This document shows, in pieces, positions 38,530-50,459 of a stretch of 64,000 bases of DNA. Under the pieces are notes generated by a model. It saw only the letters and a program-made list of their open reading frames with translations, was not told where the DNA came from and made no database searches. Numbering within the stretch: the first letter of the stretch is position 1; every line of letters starts with the position of its first letter. The position numbers and the translations under genes are program-made. The DNA comes from Sordaria brevicollis (Eukaryota; Ascomycota; Sordariomycetes; Sordariales; Sordariaceae): assembly GCA_033439795.1 (NCBI GenBank), contig JAUTDP010000005.1, forward strand, positions 682,001 to 746,000. The letters run 5' to 3'.

Positions 38530-40290
38530 AGTAGAAAAGTATAATAAAAATAAATAAGGATAAATATTTAAAGATTAATTTAATTAAGGGTTAATAGAAG
38601 GAGAAGGTAGGAATAAAGCTATATAAATTAAGATTAGAGGAATAGAAAGTAATTAATAAAATATTTAATAAATTAAAGGATTAAGGAAAATTATTATTTA
38701 TAAAATACCTTACTCCCTTCGGCTACCCGGTATTTATCGTTTAGAGGATAATTAATAGAATAAGGAAAGGCCGAATAGTAATCGATCTATAAACGCTAAA
38801 TAGAATAACGATTTTTAATACTTATTCCCTCCTTAATTAAAATAAAATTATTAACGCCTTAATTAACTATATATTCTTTATAGCTCTTAACGCTTCGTCG
38901 TTTTTCTATTAATTCCCAATTTAATTTCGGTATTAAAATCGTATAATTTTAGTAATATATCGGGGTTTAAAAATTAATTTAATCGCTTTTATAAACTTTA
39001 AAAACTCCCCCTCGTATATTTAAAAATTTATAAATAAATATTTAACGAAGTTTTACCACTTTTACCGTATATATATTAACGATATTATTATTTTTAATAA
39101 AATAATAAAGGAATATATTAAATACGTATATAAAATATTAGCCGTATTTTAAATAATAAATTCAAATATTAACCCGTAAAAATCATTTTTCGGTTTCCTT
39201 TCCGTAAAACTTTTAAATTTTTACGTTAATAAATTAAGCTTTTCAACGACTATAAATAAAGTAGAAGCACTAATAAAATTCAAAATACTAATTACCTTTA
39301 ATAATTTCGAAATATATTTAAATTTAATAAACTTTTTATATCGCTTTATTCCTTTCTATAAATAGAAAATAAAACCCCTTAAAAATTATAAAACAATTAT
39401 ATTAAAAATTAAATACGAAAATGGGATATTACCTTAAAGTAAATCGAAGGTAATAAAAAAGAATTATATTTCTAAAATTAAATTCATCCTAACGAACCGT
39501 AAGAAAGAAGCCTTTACTATCTTATAAAATTATTTAATTAAAATAATATATTTAATTTATTAAAATTTAAATCGTATAATTTTCGTTAAAATTAATATAT
39601 TAAAAAGAAATATAAATGTAATTACTTTTTATATTAAAAGTATTATATTTAATTAAAATTAGAAAATTATCCCTATTAATAAAGTATAATTAATTCTATA
39701 TATTAATTAGAAATTTACTAAAATTAAATGGACGTATTAACCAACCGAAATAAAAATAACCGGCCTAATTTAAATAATGAAGAAATTAAAATTATAATTC
39801 CAATCGTTAAAATTTCTAACCGTAATTCTTATTAATTATAAGCCTACCCCGAATATTATATATTAAACCTCTTTCGAAATAACCGATATTAATAAATTTA
39901 ACCCGCGCTTTATAATAATATTAATTATACTAGCCCAATTTAAATTAAACGTATATTATATCCTTAGTAAAATAAATTACATCCCTAACGTATTCTTACG
40001 CCTTTTAACCGTTAATAATAACGAAGAATAAAAAAAAGATTAAATTAAAAGTAAATTTAATAATATTTAGGAAAAGGGTTATACCGTCTCTATAACCGAA
40101 ATAGACTTAGAATTTAAATAAAAAATTATTAATAAATACGGAAAAGATATTAAATTTACGAAAATTATTAAATTCGTAAAGGATAAGAAAGCGTTATATA
40201 AAATTAACCCTACTAAATTACTAATAATTAAAGGATACCCTTTTATTTAAACGATAATTTCCTTTTTTACTAAACGTCGAAATAATAATA
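38530..40290 (+). pseudogene. E reverse transcriptase and RNase H relic
   Basis: At about 38760 plus reads KGRIVIDL, stop, TLNRITIFNTYSLL, the V-V-I-D-L-R-x-L-N-R-I-T motif of fungal gypsy RT, then an A-S-S-F-F-Y block. The catalytic box is at about 39070-39095 (YINDIIIF). RNase H should lie at about 39600-40100. The frame is -1 relative to gag-protease; whether that is a programmed shift or decay cannot be told. Confidence 0.8.
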
Positions 40291-40294
40291 AAAG

Positions 40295-41420
40295 TTGTAT
40301 ATCCTAAACGAATATATTAAAGAAATATTAAAAATAATTTATAATTTTAAATACTATTTTAAAATTAATCGTATAATTAAAAACCTAATATCGTATTCCT
40401 TTTTAAAAATAACGCGCAAAATTAAAAATTATATTAATTATTACCCGGAATATTTAAAAAATATTACGTCGAAAAAAAAGCTTTTAGGAAAAATAAACCC
40501 AATTAACGCCCTACTTATCCTTAATTATATTATTACAATTAATTTCATTATTACTTTTCTTATTTATTTAAAGAATAATATATTTAAAATCCTAAACAGA
40601 AATTTTAACGCTATTTTTATAATTAACGGCAAATATAATAAATATACTTTTTATATCCTTAATTAAATTATTTTTAATATAAAGTAATAAAGAAAGTAAT
40701 TAATAATATATTTAATATTTTATAATTAGGGTTTACCCTTAATAATTATATCCGATTAGGACTTTAAATTTATATTAAATTTTTAGTAGAGAGTATTTAA
40801 AATTATAGGAATTAAATTTTTAATATCTTTAGCGTACTATCCTTAAATTAATAAATTTTCGGAAAGAAAAAATTAAATTATCGAAATCGCTATCTAATAT
40901 TATATTACCGTAAATAAAATCCTATAAATAAATATATTCCTTATATTATAATTTAACCTTAATATAACGTATATTAATATAATCGGCTATTCCCTTATTA
41001 AATTCTTAACGGGGTTTAAATTTTATACCCCTTCCGATTTAATCTTTAACTTAAAAAATAATTTTAACGTTAAAGTAATACGTATATTAAATTATTTTAA
41101 AGCGGAATTAATAATTATTTATATAATAACCGTTGCGAAAATGAAATATAATAAAGATAAAACGCCGGTAGACTTTAAAATCGGAAATTAAATTTACTTA
41201 CGTTTATATTATAATTATTATTTATTAAAAAAACCCTTTAAAAAATAATCTTAATAAAAAATCGGCCCTTTTGAAATAATTAGTATTAAAGGATTATTAA
41301 TAATCGAATTTAATTTCTTAAGGATATAGAAAAATTACTATATTATATTTATTATTTAATTAATATTAATTTTAGCGAAAAACGATTCTTTTAATCGAAG
41401 ACCCTTTAATTTAACCTAAA
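40295..41420 (+). pseudogene. E integrase relic
   Basis: A stretch of 123 codons without a stop (40295-40666) is a genuine sense fragment. YNFKYYFKINR and SYSFLKITRKIKNYINYYPEY are the RIP form of the integrase zinc finger (His-His-Cys-Cys, with His and Cys turned to Tyr). LLGKINPINA and then INFIITFLIYL match the linker and the first catalytic Asp block (Asp to Asn). The catalytic core continues to about 41200. Inactive, as catalytic residues are changed. Confidence 0.85.
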
Positions 41421-41439
41421 TTATAAAAAAGGATACTAA

Positions 41440-42060
41440 TAATAATAAAGAATACGAAATCGATAAAATCTTAAAGCGCAAAATTAATTTTAAAAAAGGC
41501 CGTCCTATTTTCGAATACTTTATTAAATAAAAAGGCTATAGGAATTAATAAAATTTATATATTTTATACCCAATTTTATTATAGAATACTTTAAATTTCG
41601 TTTATATTTATAATAATACGTATTTTATTAATATTAAAAAATTTAATTTTAAAAAGCCGAAAAAAATAAAAAAGAATTAAAAAGAATAACCTGAAAAGGA
41701 ATAAAGAAAAAAGGTCGTTAAAATCCTTAAAATAAACTTCGAAGTAAAATTACTTATATATTGCGCTTAATTACCCTTCCTTTATTTGCGTAAACTATAT
41801 TTCGTCCTATTTTAATCCGAAGAAAATAGAAATTTACGCACTATTTAACCAATTTACGACTTTTATATAAATATTATACCTATAATTCGTAAAACCGACC
41901 TTTTTATCGCAATCCGGTATAAATAAATAGAGCGGCCCTACTTTATTTATTAATATTATACTTTTATTTCTATTATTAAATTCTCCCTTATTTTAATAAT
42001 TTTCTTCTCTTTATAATTCTATATATAATATAATTAATTTCTTTTTCGAAGAATATTAAT
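41440..42060 (+). pseudogene. E chromodomain and pol tail relic
   Basis: At about 41455-41560 plus encodes EYEIDKILKRKINFKKGRP, then IFEYFIK, stop, KGYRN: the chromodomain core in which the stop is the conserved Trp of W-K-G. A Lys-rich tail (KKPKKIKKN) follows to about 41720, then about 300 bases with no recognised feature. Chromodomains on integrases guide insertion to heterochromatin, fitting this location. Confidence 0.75.
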
Positions 42061-42062
42061 AA

Positions 42063-44066
42063 CGATGAACCTTTTTAAATAGTATTATTCCTTCGGCGCT
42101 ATTTATAATACTTCCGTATAAATTTTAAATTAAAAAGGTTATATTAATTAAAAAGAAGATTATAGTATTTAAATCCGATAATAGCGATATTAATTTTAAT
42201 TTATTGCTTAATATTAAAGATAAAATTAATAAGGAAATTACCGTTATTAAATAATTTATAAAGGACGTAAGTAATATTCCTAAAAGTTAAAATATTAAAA
42301 TTATTTTATCGATTATAGCTTATCGCTAAACTTTAAATTATAAAGTTATTAATCCGGTGTAATATTTATTCGTTAAAATATTAAAGAGCGATTTCCTATT
42401 TAAATTATACGAATATAAGATTAATAAAAAAGGCCTTAAATTAACCGATAATAAATTTCCCTATTTCCCCGAAGTTAATTTATTAACGGCTATTATTATT
42501 ATATTTTATATTACCCGTAAAATAAAGAAGGAGGACGATAAAGAGGGATTTATATTCCCTATTATATTTACCGAATACGAAGGATAGGACTTCGAAAATT
42601 ATATCGTCGGTAATACCCTAAATAAATTATTAAAATTGTATTATTACCGTATTTTTAACGCCGAATAAAAGGTTAAATATATAAAAGAATATCCATTAAA
42701 AATTTATTTAAATATTAAAATCCTAATTATCCTAAAGGATTTTAATATCGAAATAAAATATATTAAATTAAAATAACCTTTATTAAAAATTCCCGATATT
42801 TAATATAAAATTAATAATAAATTCGTCTAATATTAGGATATTAAATTTAATAAATAAGCCGAAATAATTAAAATCGAAAATAATAATAATTAAAAGGCTA
42901 CGAAAATTAAAAGGATATTATTTAAATCCTTAACCAAAAATATTACCAAAAATCCTATTAAAAATATTATTAATAGCGACTCCAATAATCCAATTATTAA
43001 TAAAATGATTTTAAATATTAAAAAAGTAATAAAATACTATCCCGTTAAACCCTTTAACGTAATCGTTAAACCCGATACGTATTAAAATTAAATATTTTAA
43101 TAAGAAGTTAATTAAATTTTTAAAAAGGTTAACGATTTAAATATATTATTTATAATTAATTCGAACGATAAAGAACCCGAAGATACCGGCTTTAAGCCCT
43201 ACGTATTTATAAAAATATTTAAAATTAAAGTTATTAAAAATTTAAATATTAAAATTACCGAATTAATTAAAGGATTAATTATTAAAAACCTTAAATTCGC
43301 TAAAGAATAGTGTAATAACCGAATACCCGCCGTTAAAAAATTAATTATTAAAGACCTTAAATCGGTTAAAAAGTCCAATATCGAAATTATTAGAAAATTA
43401 ATTACGGAGGATTTCGTTAAAAATCCGATTATTAAGCTATTTATTAAATAAAAGGATATTAAACCGATTATTAAAAATATATATATTAGAATAATTATTA
43501 ACGCTATTAATTTAATTTTTAACGAAAATAATAATAAAAATATATTAATTATTAAGAAAAAAGTAAAGGCTATTTTACTTACCGAAATAGCTATTACTAT
43601 TAAGCGTAAATTCGGAGAAATAAATAAATAAGTAGAGGAGATAAATAAAAAAATTAAATTAATAAAAATAGAAAAGAATAAAGCTAAAGAAAAGTTAAAA
43701 AGCGTTAAAAAGGAATTGGAGGAAATTAAAAATAATTTAAAAATTATTAAAAATAAATTAAAGGAATTTAATTATATAACCGCCTTAATACAAATTCGCA
43801 TTAATTTATATAAAATAATAGCGGAGAGGATATAAACCGGTTAAAAGAAAATTAAAATCGTAGGTAGTAAATTTAAAAAGCTATTTAATAAACGCTACTT
43901 CTAAACTCCGGACCCGTAAAACGCTAATCCCTAAGCATATATTTAAATTAATGCCTAATAGGATCTATTTAACGCTAAATAATAGAAAGCGGATATTAAT
44001 ATAAATTAAGGATATATATATAGCGATAGCGAAGACGCTATTAATTTTTCTATAAAAGGGTATTAA
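42063..44066 (+). pseudogene. E extra 3' open reading frame, unknown protein with coiled-coil
   Basis: One plus frame (bases divisible by 3) stays readable for about 660 codons with about 35 stops, essentially all TAA/TAG fitting lost Gln or Trp; they cluster in the last 70 codons, and the first about 590 hold only about one stop per 26. Composition is charged, with KIKKEDDKEGFIFP early and a long heptad-like coiled-coil at about 43620-43770 (EEINKKIKLIKIEKNKAKEK, then KKELEEIKNN). The tail is acidic (SDSEDAINF), and the stop overlaps the first bases of the 3' LTR. It follows pol on the same strand and is not integrase or chromodomain. The start is unclear: an ATG at 42065 is in another frame. 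I do not recognise the family; an accessory or second structural protein is possible. Confidence 0.65.
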
Positions 44067-44293
44067 CGCGGGAGATTCCTATTGGGAACGTTCCTACGCA
44101 AATAGAGGCTTCTAATAGGTATATTCAATTAACGCGGTAGGCGTCAATGCGCTTCTCTATATAATATAAATAGAAGCCCCCCGGGTCGTTAATATTGACG
44201 CCCGGAATTAAATAGAATAATAATGAAGATATCCATCAATCTTTAACGAGCCCCTTACGCATTGCTACGCTATACTCGTGGTTATACGCATTA
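44064..44293 (+). repeat. E 3' LTR (230 bp)
   Basis: Partner of 33974-34203, same length. The right, outer end is the preserved one (CTCGTGGTTATACGC). The first three bases also hold the stop codon of the upstream reading frame. Confidence 0.96.
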
Positions 44294-44298
44294 TAAAT

Positions 44299-45085
44299 AA
44301 ATTACTTAAATAATAAAAAGAGGATAATTAACGAAAATAAAACCCGAATATAAGAAAATATTCGGACGAATAAATATTCGGATTTAAAAGTATTTTTCGG
44401 ACGGTATAATAATAAAAAAATATTTATAATATTAATAGTAATTTTAAAATAATATAAATTTGCGTAAAAAATAGAAAATTTTTATAATAATAAAAAAGAT
44501 TTTAGTATATTGTAGGGTAGGAAATTTTTTTCTTTCCTTTTATTACGATTTTTAATACCTTTTTCGTTAAAAAATAAATTTATATTAGCTTTTTATAACC
44601 TTTACCGAATATCCTTATACTTTTAATTTTAATAATATTATAATCTTTAAAAAAAAACCTTCTTTTCCCTCCTAAAATCTTTACCTTATTAAACGCTTAT
44701 TTTTTACTTTTATATAAATCCGTTCATTAATTAAAAATAATTTCGAATAAAAAAATCGTCCTTACGTAAAAAGAATAAACCTTTTTTTATAGGAATATAA
44801 TACGTTATAAAATTAACGGATTATTTAAAGGGATAAGATTTATTATCGAATCCTAAAAATAGTAAATTTACGATTAGAAGGATATTAAAATATATACGGA
44901 ATAAATTTACCCCCCTAAAATAATTAGAGAAAAATAATAAAATTTTACCCCCTATTTAAATTAACGCTTTTTAATTATTATAAACGGATATTTAGACGAA
45001 GAGAAATTACTATTATATTTATTTACTATAGAGCCTAAAATTAATAAAATATTATTAAAATTAATTTGCGGGAATATTCCCCTAT
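44299..45085. other. G relic, part 2 (between E and K)
   Basis: Old AT-rich sequence into which E and K inserted. A plus frame at about 44880-45093 includes NGYLDEEKLLLYLFTIEP and stays in register with 48718 onward if K and one 8-bp duplication are removed, but stop density (about 1 in 14) is near what this base composition gives by chance. No family recognised. Confidence 0.35.
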
Positions 45086-45093
45086 TTATTAAT

Positions 45094-45142
45094 AAGGTAG
45101 CCTATCTGCACCGTAGGAAAGGTCTTAGCCGACCGTAGTCCA
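45094..45142. repeat. K left terminal inverted repeat
   Basis: Begins AAGGTAGCCTATCTGCACCG and pairs with the reverse complement of 48661-48709. Confidence 0.9.
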
Positions 45143-46499
45143 CCTACCCGATATACCCGATGTATTCTTTCTAAAATTTTATAAAGTTTCCGCGCTAAAA
45201 TTGGGTATTATATTATTACGTAACTTATTATAGGACGGAACTAACCGCGCTTAATAACCTAAATTTATAATATACCTTTATAGTGTAATTATAGGGGCTT
45301 TAACGCTACGGTTATAAATTTTTATATTATATTCAATTAATCGCTTTCAATTAAGTACGTCTTCTTACACAATCGTAATCGCATTTTTATATTAATTTAT
45401 ATTATATTTATTTATTTATTTTTTATTATAGAATCGAACGATTTAACTACTAATAAAAATATTAGAGTACTAGAGTACTAGTATTAGAAAGTATTAGAGA
45501 GTATTAGAGAGGTTCCTTCTATTAATTCTATATATTAGTAATATATACGCTATATCGACTATTTTAAATATTAACCGGGGTATTCGCTAGCGTACCTCCT
45601 CTTTTTATTATATTTCTTTTACTCCGTAAAATTTTACTTCCTTTCTCTCCTCCTCTTCTACCCCTATTAATATTATTACGAAAGCGACCTCTCCTTTTTA
45701 TTTAAGTATTAATTTATAATTAGCGGCAGTCGGCTTTATCTTCTATTATTAAGTTAATACTTTCCTAATTCGATATATTTTACTATATCGAAAACGCTAT
45801 ACGCATCGAGGCCGTATAATTTTAATTAGTTTTAAGTTATTTACCCCGGTTAGGTATAAAATATAGGCAATTTCGTAATATTTTAATTTAGAGTTAAATA
45901 AATATAATCGAAGGAAAGGGAATAATTTGGGTATTAATTAGTATAATCGAACGGGGAAATAAAATTTGGGTATTAATTGGCGTAATTAATTAAAGAGCGT
46001 TAAGATTATAAATAAAGGGTTAATTATTACGAGGGCGATTTTTCGTAATTTTAATATAATTAAAATTTTAGTAGTATAATTATATATCCTCTTTTAAAAG
46101 GCTCTTTTAAAATTATTAATATAAATAAAAATTATCCTTTATTAATTATATAGAAATAATATAATTAAGTATTCGCTTTAGTAATTCGTATAAATAAGGT
46201 ATACTAAATTACCGATTAAATAAATATATATATAGCGGTAATTTATCGGGAATAAAATTACAGTTATTCGGTATAATTTTTAAAGTAATATAATATTATT
46301 AATAGATTAATTATAAAGCTTTTTAGTAAATATTATAAAGAGTAGTATTTAATTATTTTTTATTTATATAATTATATTTGAATTGTATTCTTTACTCTTA
46401 TAACGATTCGGTTATTATAATTTTTATAAAATCGATTATTTTGAAAAATTAAGCGATAATTTAATTAATAACGTTATTACTTATATAGTGAATATAATT
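45143..46499. other. K internal region left of the transposase
   Basis: It should hold the transposase C-terminus (SWIM-type zinc finger expected) and 3' flank. I see a short purine/AT repeat at about 45460-45515 (TATTAGAGAG units) but no further domain. Confidence 0.4.
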
Positions 46500-48062
46500 A
46501 ATATATAACGTTTATTATAAGGAATAATATATATAAATATAGGAAGGGAAATTAATTATTAATATTAAAGAAATTCTTAAAGTATTTATTAATAAATTCG
46601 ATATACAACGTCGTTCTAATATTAAAATTAAACCTCTAATTAATATAATAAGAAATTTAATCCTCTTTTACGGGTATTAAAATATTTTTAATATAGTAAA
46701 GAATTTTTATTTATTATAAAAAGAAATTAGTAAACTTTTTATAAGTAATATAAAAGTCTTTAATTATAATAGCGTAAATAATATATATTTAAAGATTATA
46801 AAAATTTTATTATAAATATTCTATATCGATTAGAAGTAAGCCAATTTAAATATTATTTTTTATTATCCTATTAAAGCGCTTTATAATTATATAATAAATA
46901 CCCTTATCCTCCTTATCATTATAAAATAAATTATCGTTATTATTATTTAATATATTCTAATTATTTTTAATATTTCGTATTATTAAATAAGCGGTAATAA
47001 TTCGAATAATTATAACGGCGGCGCGTTTATCCCATTTCTCCTTAACCTTTTTAATAAAATTCTTATTAATATATAAAATATAGAATTAAAATTTAGCTTC
47101 TAAATATATTTCTTTATAACGCCTTATATACTAATATCGAAAATTATAACGGTAATAGACGGTTTAATAACGCTAATTTATTAGTAACGAACGTTAATTT
47201 ATATTATTAATTAATTAAAACCCTTACAAATTTTTATATTAATAAACCTAAAAGCGTAATTAAATATATAATTAAAGGTATTCTTACTAATAATTGAGAA
47301 AAAATAGAGGTTTTTATTATTAGTTTTATATATATTATTATATATTTATATAATAGGATTAAATTTCTACTATTCTTTATATTAGGAATAGGTTTAAAAT
47401 AGATTATACGGTTTTATTTACTTATTATTTACCTATTTAATAATATAATAAAAATTACCTTTGTAGAGGTCTTTTATAATTATTTAAAATAAATTATAAT
47501 TAATTATAAATTATTTTTTAATTATATAATATACGTTTTTTAATTATTTTTTAATAAAAATTAAATTAGGGAATTTCTTACGGATATTCTTAGCGAACTT
47601 TCGATTAATAATAGTAAGACGTTTGAAGTAATTTTTAATAAAATTTTTATATTTTTATTTAAAAACGCCGTAAACGATTAGTCTCTTTTCGAGGGGGTAA
47701 ATATAATTTCCGTTTTTTAATTCGAATATCTACTATTAATTATTATTCTTTAACGCTTTAATATACCTATTTTATAAATAATTTCTCTTCTTCGTTAAAA
47801 TATTTCGAGAATATTATTCTCTTTTATAAGGTATACTATATAAATATATAAAATCGATTCTAATAGCGCTAAATCCTTTAATATAATTATTAAACCGATA
47901 TATTCTAATATTATAATTAAATAATATAATTTAACGCTCGATAATAGATTTATAATCCTCGAATTTCTTTTACTTTAATGTAAGAATAATTAGTATATAA
48001 AATAGGGGATTTCGGTTACTAATATTAGAAATATATTCTTCTTCTTTTTCGTTACTATCGTT
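46500..48062 (-). pseudogene. K MULE transposase relic
   Basis: Minus translation from about 48060 gives an acidic start (DSNEKEEEY), then a FAR1-like DNA-binding section (FNNYIKGFS, then bas. RNPL/RIYR text), and RLTIINRKFAKNIRKKFPN. At about 47360-47310 it reads IYNNIYKTNNKNLYFFSII, the MULE catalytic start D-x-T-Y-K-T-N with Asp now Asn. At about 47170-47100 it reads KPSITVIIFDISI, the second Asp block (V-T-D-x-x-x-A-L in relatives), with Asp kept. A degraded C-x-W-H-I-N-K-N block follows. It would cut and paste the element at its inverted ends. Stops sit at Gln/Trp sites. Confidence 0.8.
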
Positions 48063-48660
48063 ATCGTTATTATTATCGTTAGGATTCTCTATATTATTAA
48101 TATTTAAATCGTTATCGGTATCGCTTGTATTAATATTATAGAAATTTATAGGTTACGCTAAAGTAGGCTCGATTATAATTAGGGTATTATTTATTAAATT
48201 AAATTCGATTAGGGTAAAGAGTAATTATAAATCGATAAGACTATTAAATATATTAGTAGGCGCGCTACGGTCGTAATTAATTAACGGTTATTAGGACGCT
48301 ATAATTATTATTTATATTGCGATTAATTAGTAAATATACTAAAAAAAATAATAAATAGTTATTTACTATTAATAAATATTAACGCCGTTATTTTAATAAT
48401 AATATTTAATAATGCGCAATATAAGGGATTAATAAGGGTAGTAATAAGTATAGTAGTAATTTAATAAAGGAAGTAATGCGATAAAGCACTAAAATTTAGA
48501 TAAATTATAAATTAGGCGCCAAGATTGGGCGGGGTAGCCAATGCGCGGGTCTAAACGTGTAATGGGCTGTAATCTAGGAGCTTAGCGGGCGCGGTACGAC
48601 TTAGAGCGATATAGGACATTAGGCGACGGCTAGGGTTGGGGTTATATATAGGGGAAAAAA

Positions 48661-48709
48661 TAGATTACGGTCGGCTAAGACCTTTCCTACGGTGCAAATA
48701 GGCCACCTC
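48661..48709. repeat. K right terminal inverted repeat
   Basis: Reverse complement begins GAGGTGGCCTATTTGCACCG. The GC-richer stretch inside it (about 48480-48660) keeps TpG and CpA and holds a TATATA near 48640 on the side where a minus-strand transposase promoter would lie. Confidence 0.9.
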
Positions 48710-48717
48710 TTATTAAT

Positions 48718-50149
48718 TAGCCCGCTATCTTTCAATAACCCGACCGCTTTATTTAGGAATAAATTTATTTTAATTTTATAAACTTTTAATATTTTATAAA
48801 TATTTGAATTTAAATAGAAAATATTAATATTTATGTAGCTTTTATTTATATATTATATAATTTTAAGGATTATATTTATATTCTTTTTTAAATTTATAAA
48901 TTCGATAATAATAATATAGAATTTCCCGGATTAAAAGGAAATTTACCCAATTTCTTTAAAGCTATTAAATAATAATATTTCCCGGTATAAATTAATAAAT
49001 ATTTTATTTTAATAATTTATAATAATAAAAATAAATAATAATTTATTTATAATTCGGCGTTTACTTTTATTAATTATAATTATACGAAGATAATTTACTT
49101 TTCTTTAATTTAATAATATATTATTATTTATAGATTTAATAATTAATTTATTAATTTAAAGGGGTTAATTATTTGAGCCGAAATACCTTTCCTACGTTAA
49201 ATTTACGTTTTATTTTACGGTTTTTAATATTTAGAGGCTATGCGAATTTTCTTTATTAAAATTTAGCGCCGAAAATATAGTATAAAGAGCCCGGAATTAA
49301 TTAATCAAGAGGAGGGAAATTATTAAAAGCTATAGATTTAAACTAATTCGATTTATTTTTTCAAATCCGTTATAATTTATAAATAAATATATATAATTTA
49401 TAACGCTTTAAATATTTATTACGTCTATATATTAGCCCGTATTAAAAATTATTCAAAAATCGAAATAAATTTATTTGAATAAATTAAAATATTTTATAGC
49501 GAGGACAATAAATTAAATTAGCCTTTTCGGTTAACGATATTTAAATTTTCCGGCGAATATAGTATTATATTATTAAAAGGGGAAGAAAGCGTTCTATATT
49601 TCCTTTAAAGAAATTAGAACGCCTTTTATAATATTCTTTAATAAAATAATGAAGATTGTAATTTTTTTAAAGGGAAATTTTCGAAACCCTTTTTAGCCCG
49701 AAAAAAATAATTAATTTCCCCCTCTAATCCCTTATTAATATTAAATTTAAATAATTCTTCTTTTTCCTTTTCCTCTTTAAGAGAAGAAAATTGTAAATGA
49801 AAAGAAATTATTATATTTATACTTAATATTAATTTTAAAGATAACGAATTCTTTAAAACCGTTAACGAAAGGGAATAAATTTCTTTAATACTTATTATAA
49901 AAATTATTTACGCTTAAAAAAAAAATTCCCGATTTAAATTAAAATAACTAATCCTAACACTATTTTTAAGAAGGAAATTATAATTAATTAGCCCCTACGG
50001 CCGAAAAAAAAGAAAGTAATAAAAAAGTAGTAAAACGATTTTATTATTTTAATATAGACCGATAAAGAACATTTTTTAATAAATTATTTTATCCTCTTTA
50101 AACCCCCTTCGGTTTTTGAAAATTTTCCCTAAGGTTTAAAATTTTATAA
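48718..50149. other. G relic, part 3 (between K and J-left)
   Basis: About 1.4 kb of degraded sequence. A plus frame in register with 45093 shows blocks such as FKFSGEYSIILLKGEESVLY (about 49530-49600), but overall stop density (about 1 in 11) is no better than chance, and the minus strand is similar. I make no gene call. Confidence 0.35.
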
Positions 50150-50154
50150 TAAAG

Positions 50155-50440
50155 TGTAAAGTCACAGGTACGAAAGGGTGAGAGCAAGTCGCACAAAATA
50201 GGTCTATTCTAAGAAAAAGACTTTAGCCTGGCTAAATATAAATCTCTAACCAAAAACTATCCTCTTTTATACTTATACGCTTCCCTATAGGTCCGGAACG
50301 GTCGGCGTCTAAATTCTAAAATCCTTTCCTCTATATTATATTTTACTATCCTTATTTTATCTACTATTTTATCTATCGTCCTAAGTTACTATACCCTAAT
50401 TATATAAATCCCTTTAAACTTTTTTAATAATACCCTTATA
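50155..50440 (-). repeat. J-left 3' LTR (286 bp)
   Basis: Left, outer end TGTAAAGTCACAGG and on is almost unmutated (I count seven CpA/TpG in the first 48 bases). The right, inner end is saturated. Confidence 0.96.
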
Positions 50441-50459
50441 ATTATCCCCCCCCCTAAAA
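50441..50459 (-). promoter_or_regulatory. J-left polypurine tract
   Basis: Read on minus, TTTTAGGGGGGGGATAAT directly precedes the 3' LTR, which proves the direction of the element independently of the protein frames. Confidence 0.85.

Larger units (their letters stand above)
33974..44293 (+). mobile_element. E: Ty3/gypsy chromovirus, 10.3 kb, with an extra 3' gene
   Basis: Two 230-bp LTRs and the duplication TAAAT (33969-33973 and 44294-44298) define it. It reads on plus: long leader, gag-protease, RT, RNase H, integrase, chromodomain, then a second reading frame of about 660 codons that reaches the 3' LTR. AAAAGGG just before the 3' LTR (44054-44060) serves as polypurine tract. The RT is of the V-D-L-R type also seen in B. 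At 10,320 bp it is long for the group because of the leader and the extra frame. Confidence 0.96.
45094..48709 (-). mobile_element. K: Mutator-like DNA transposon (MULE), 3.6 kb
   Basis: Imperfect terminal inverted repeats of about 49 bp (45094-45142 and 48661-48709, differing only by transitions in the aligned part) are flanked by the 8-bp direct repeat TTATTAAT (45086-45093 and 48710-48717). The interior codes on minus for a degraded MULE transposase. The ends keep unmutated CpA/TpG; the interior is RIP-degraded. It is the only DNA transposon I see among LTR elements. Confidence 0.9.

Noticed and set aside
44520..50130. A host gene on plus interrupted by the MULE
   Set aside because: The frame is in register across the insertion, but stop density is close to chance for this base composition and nothing in it is recognisable.
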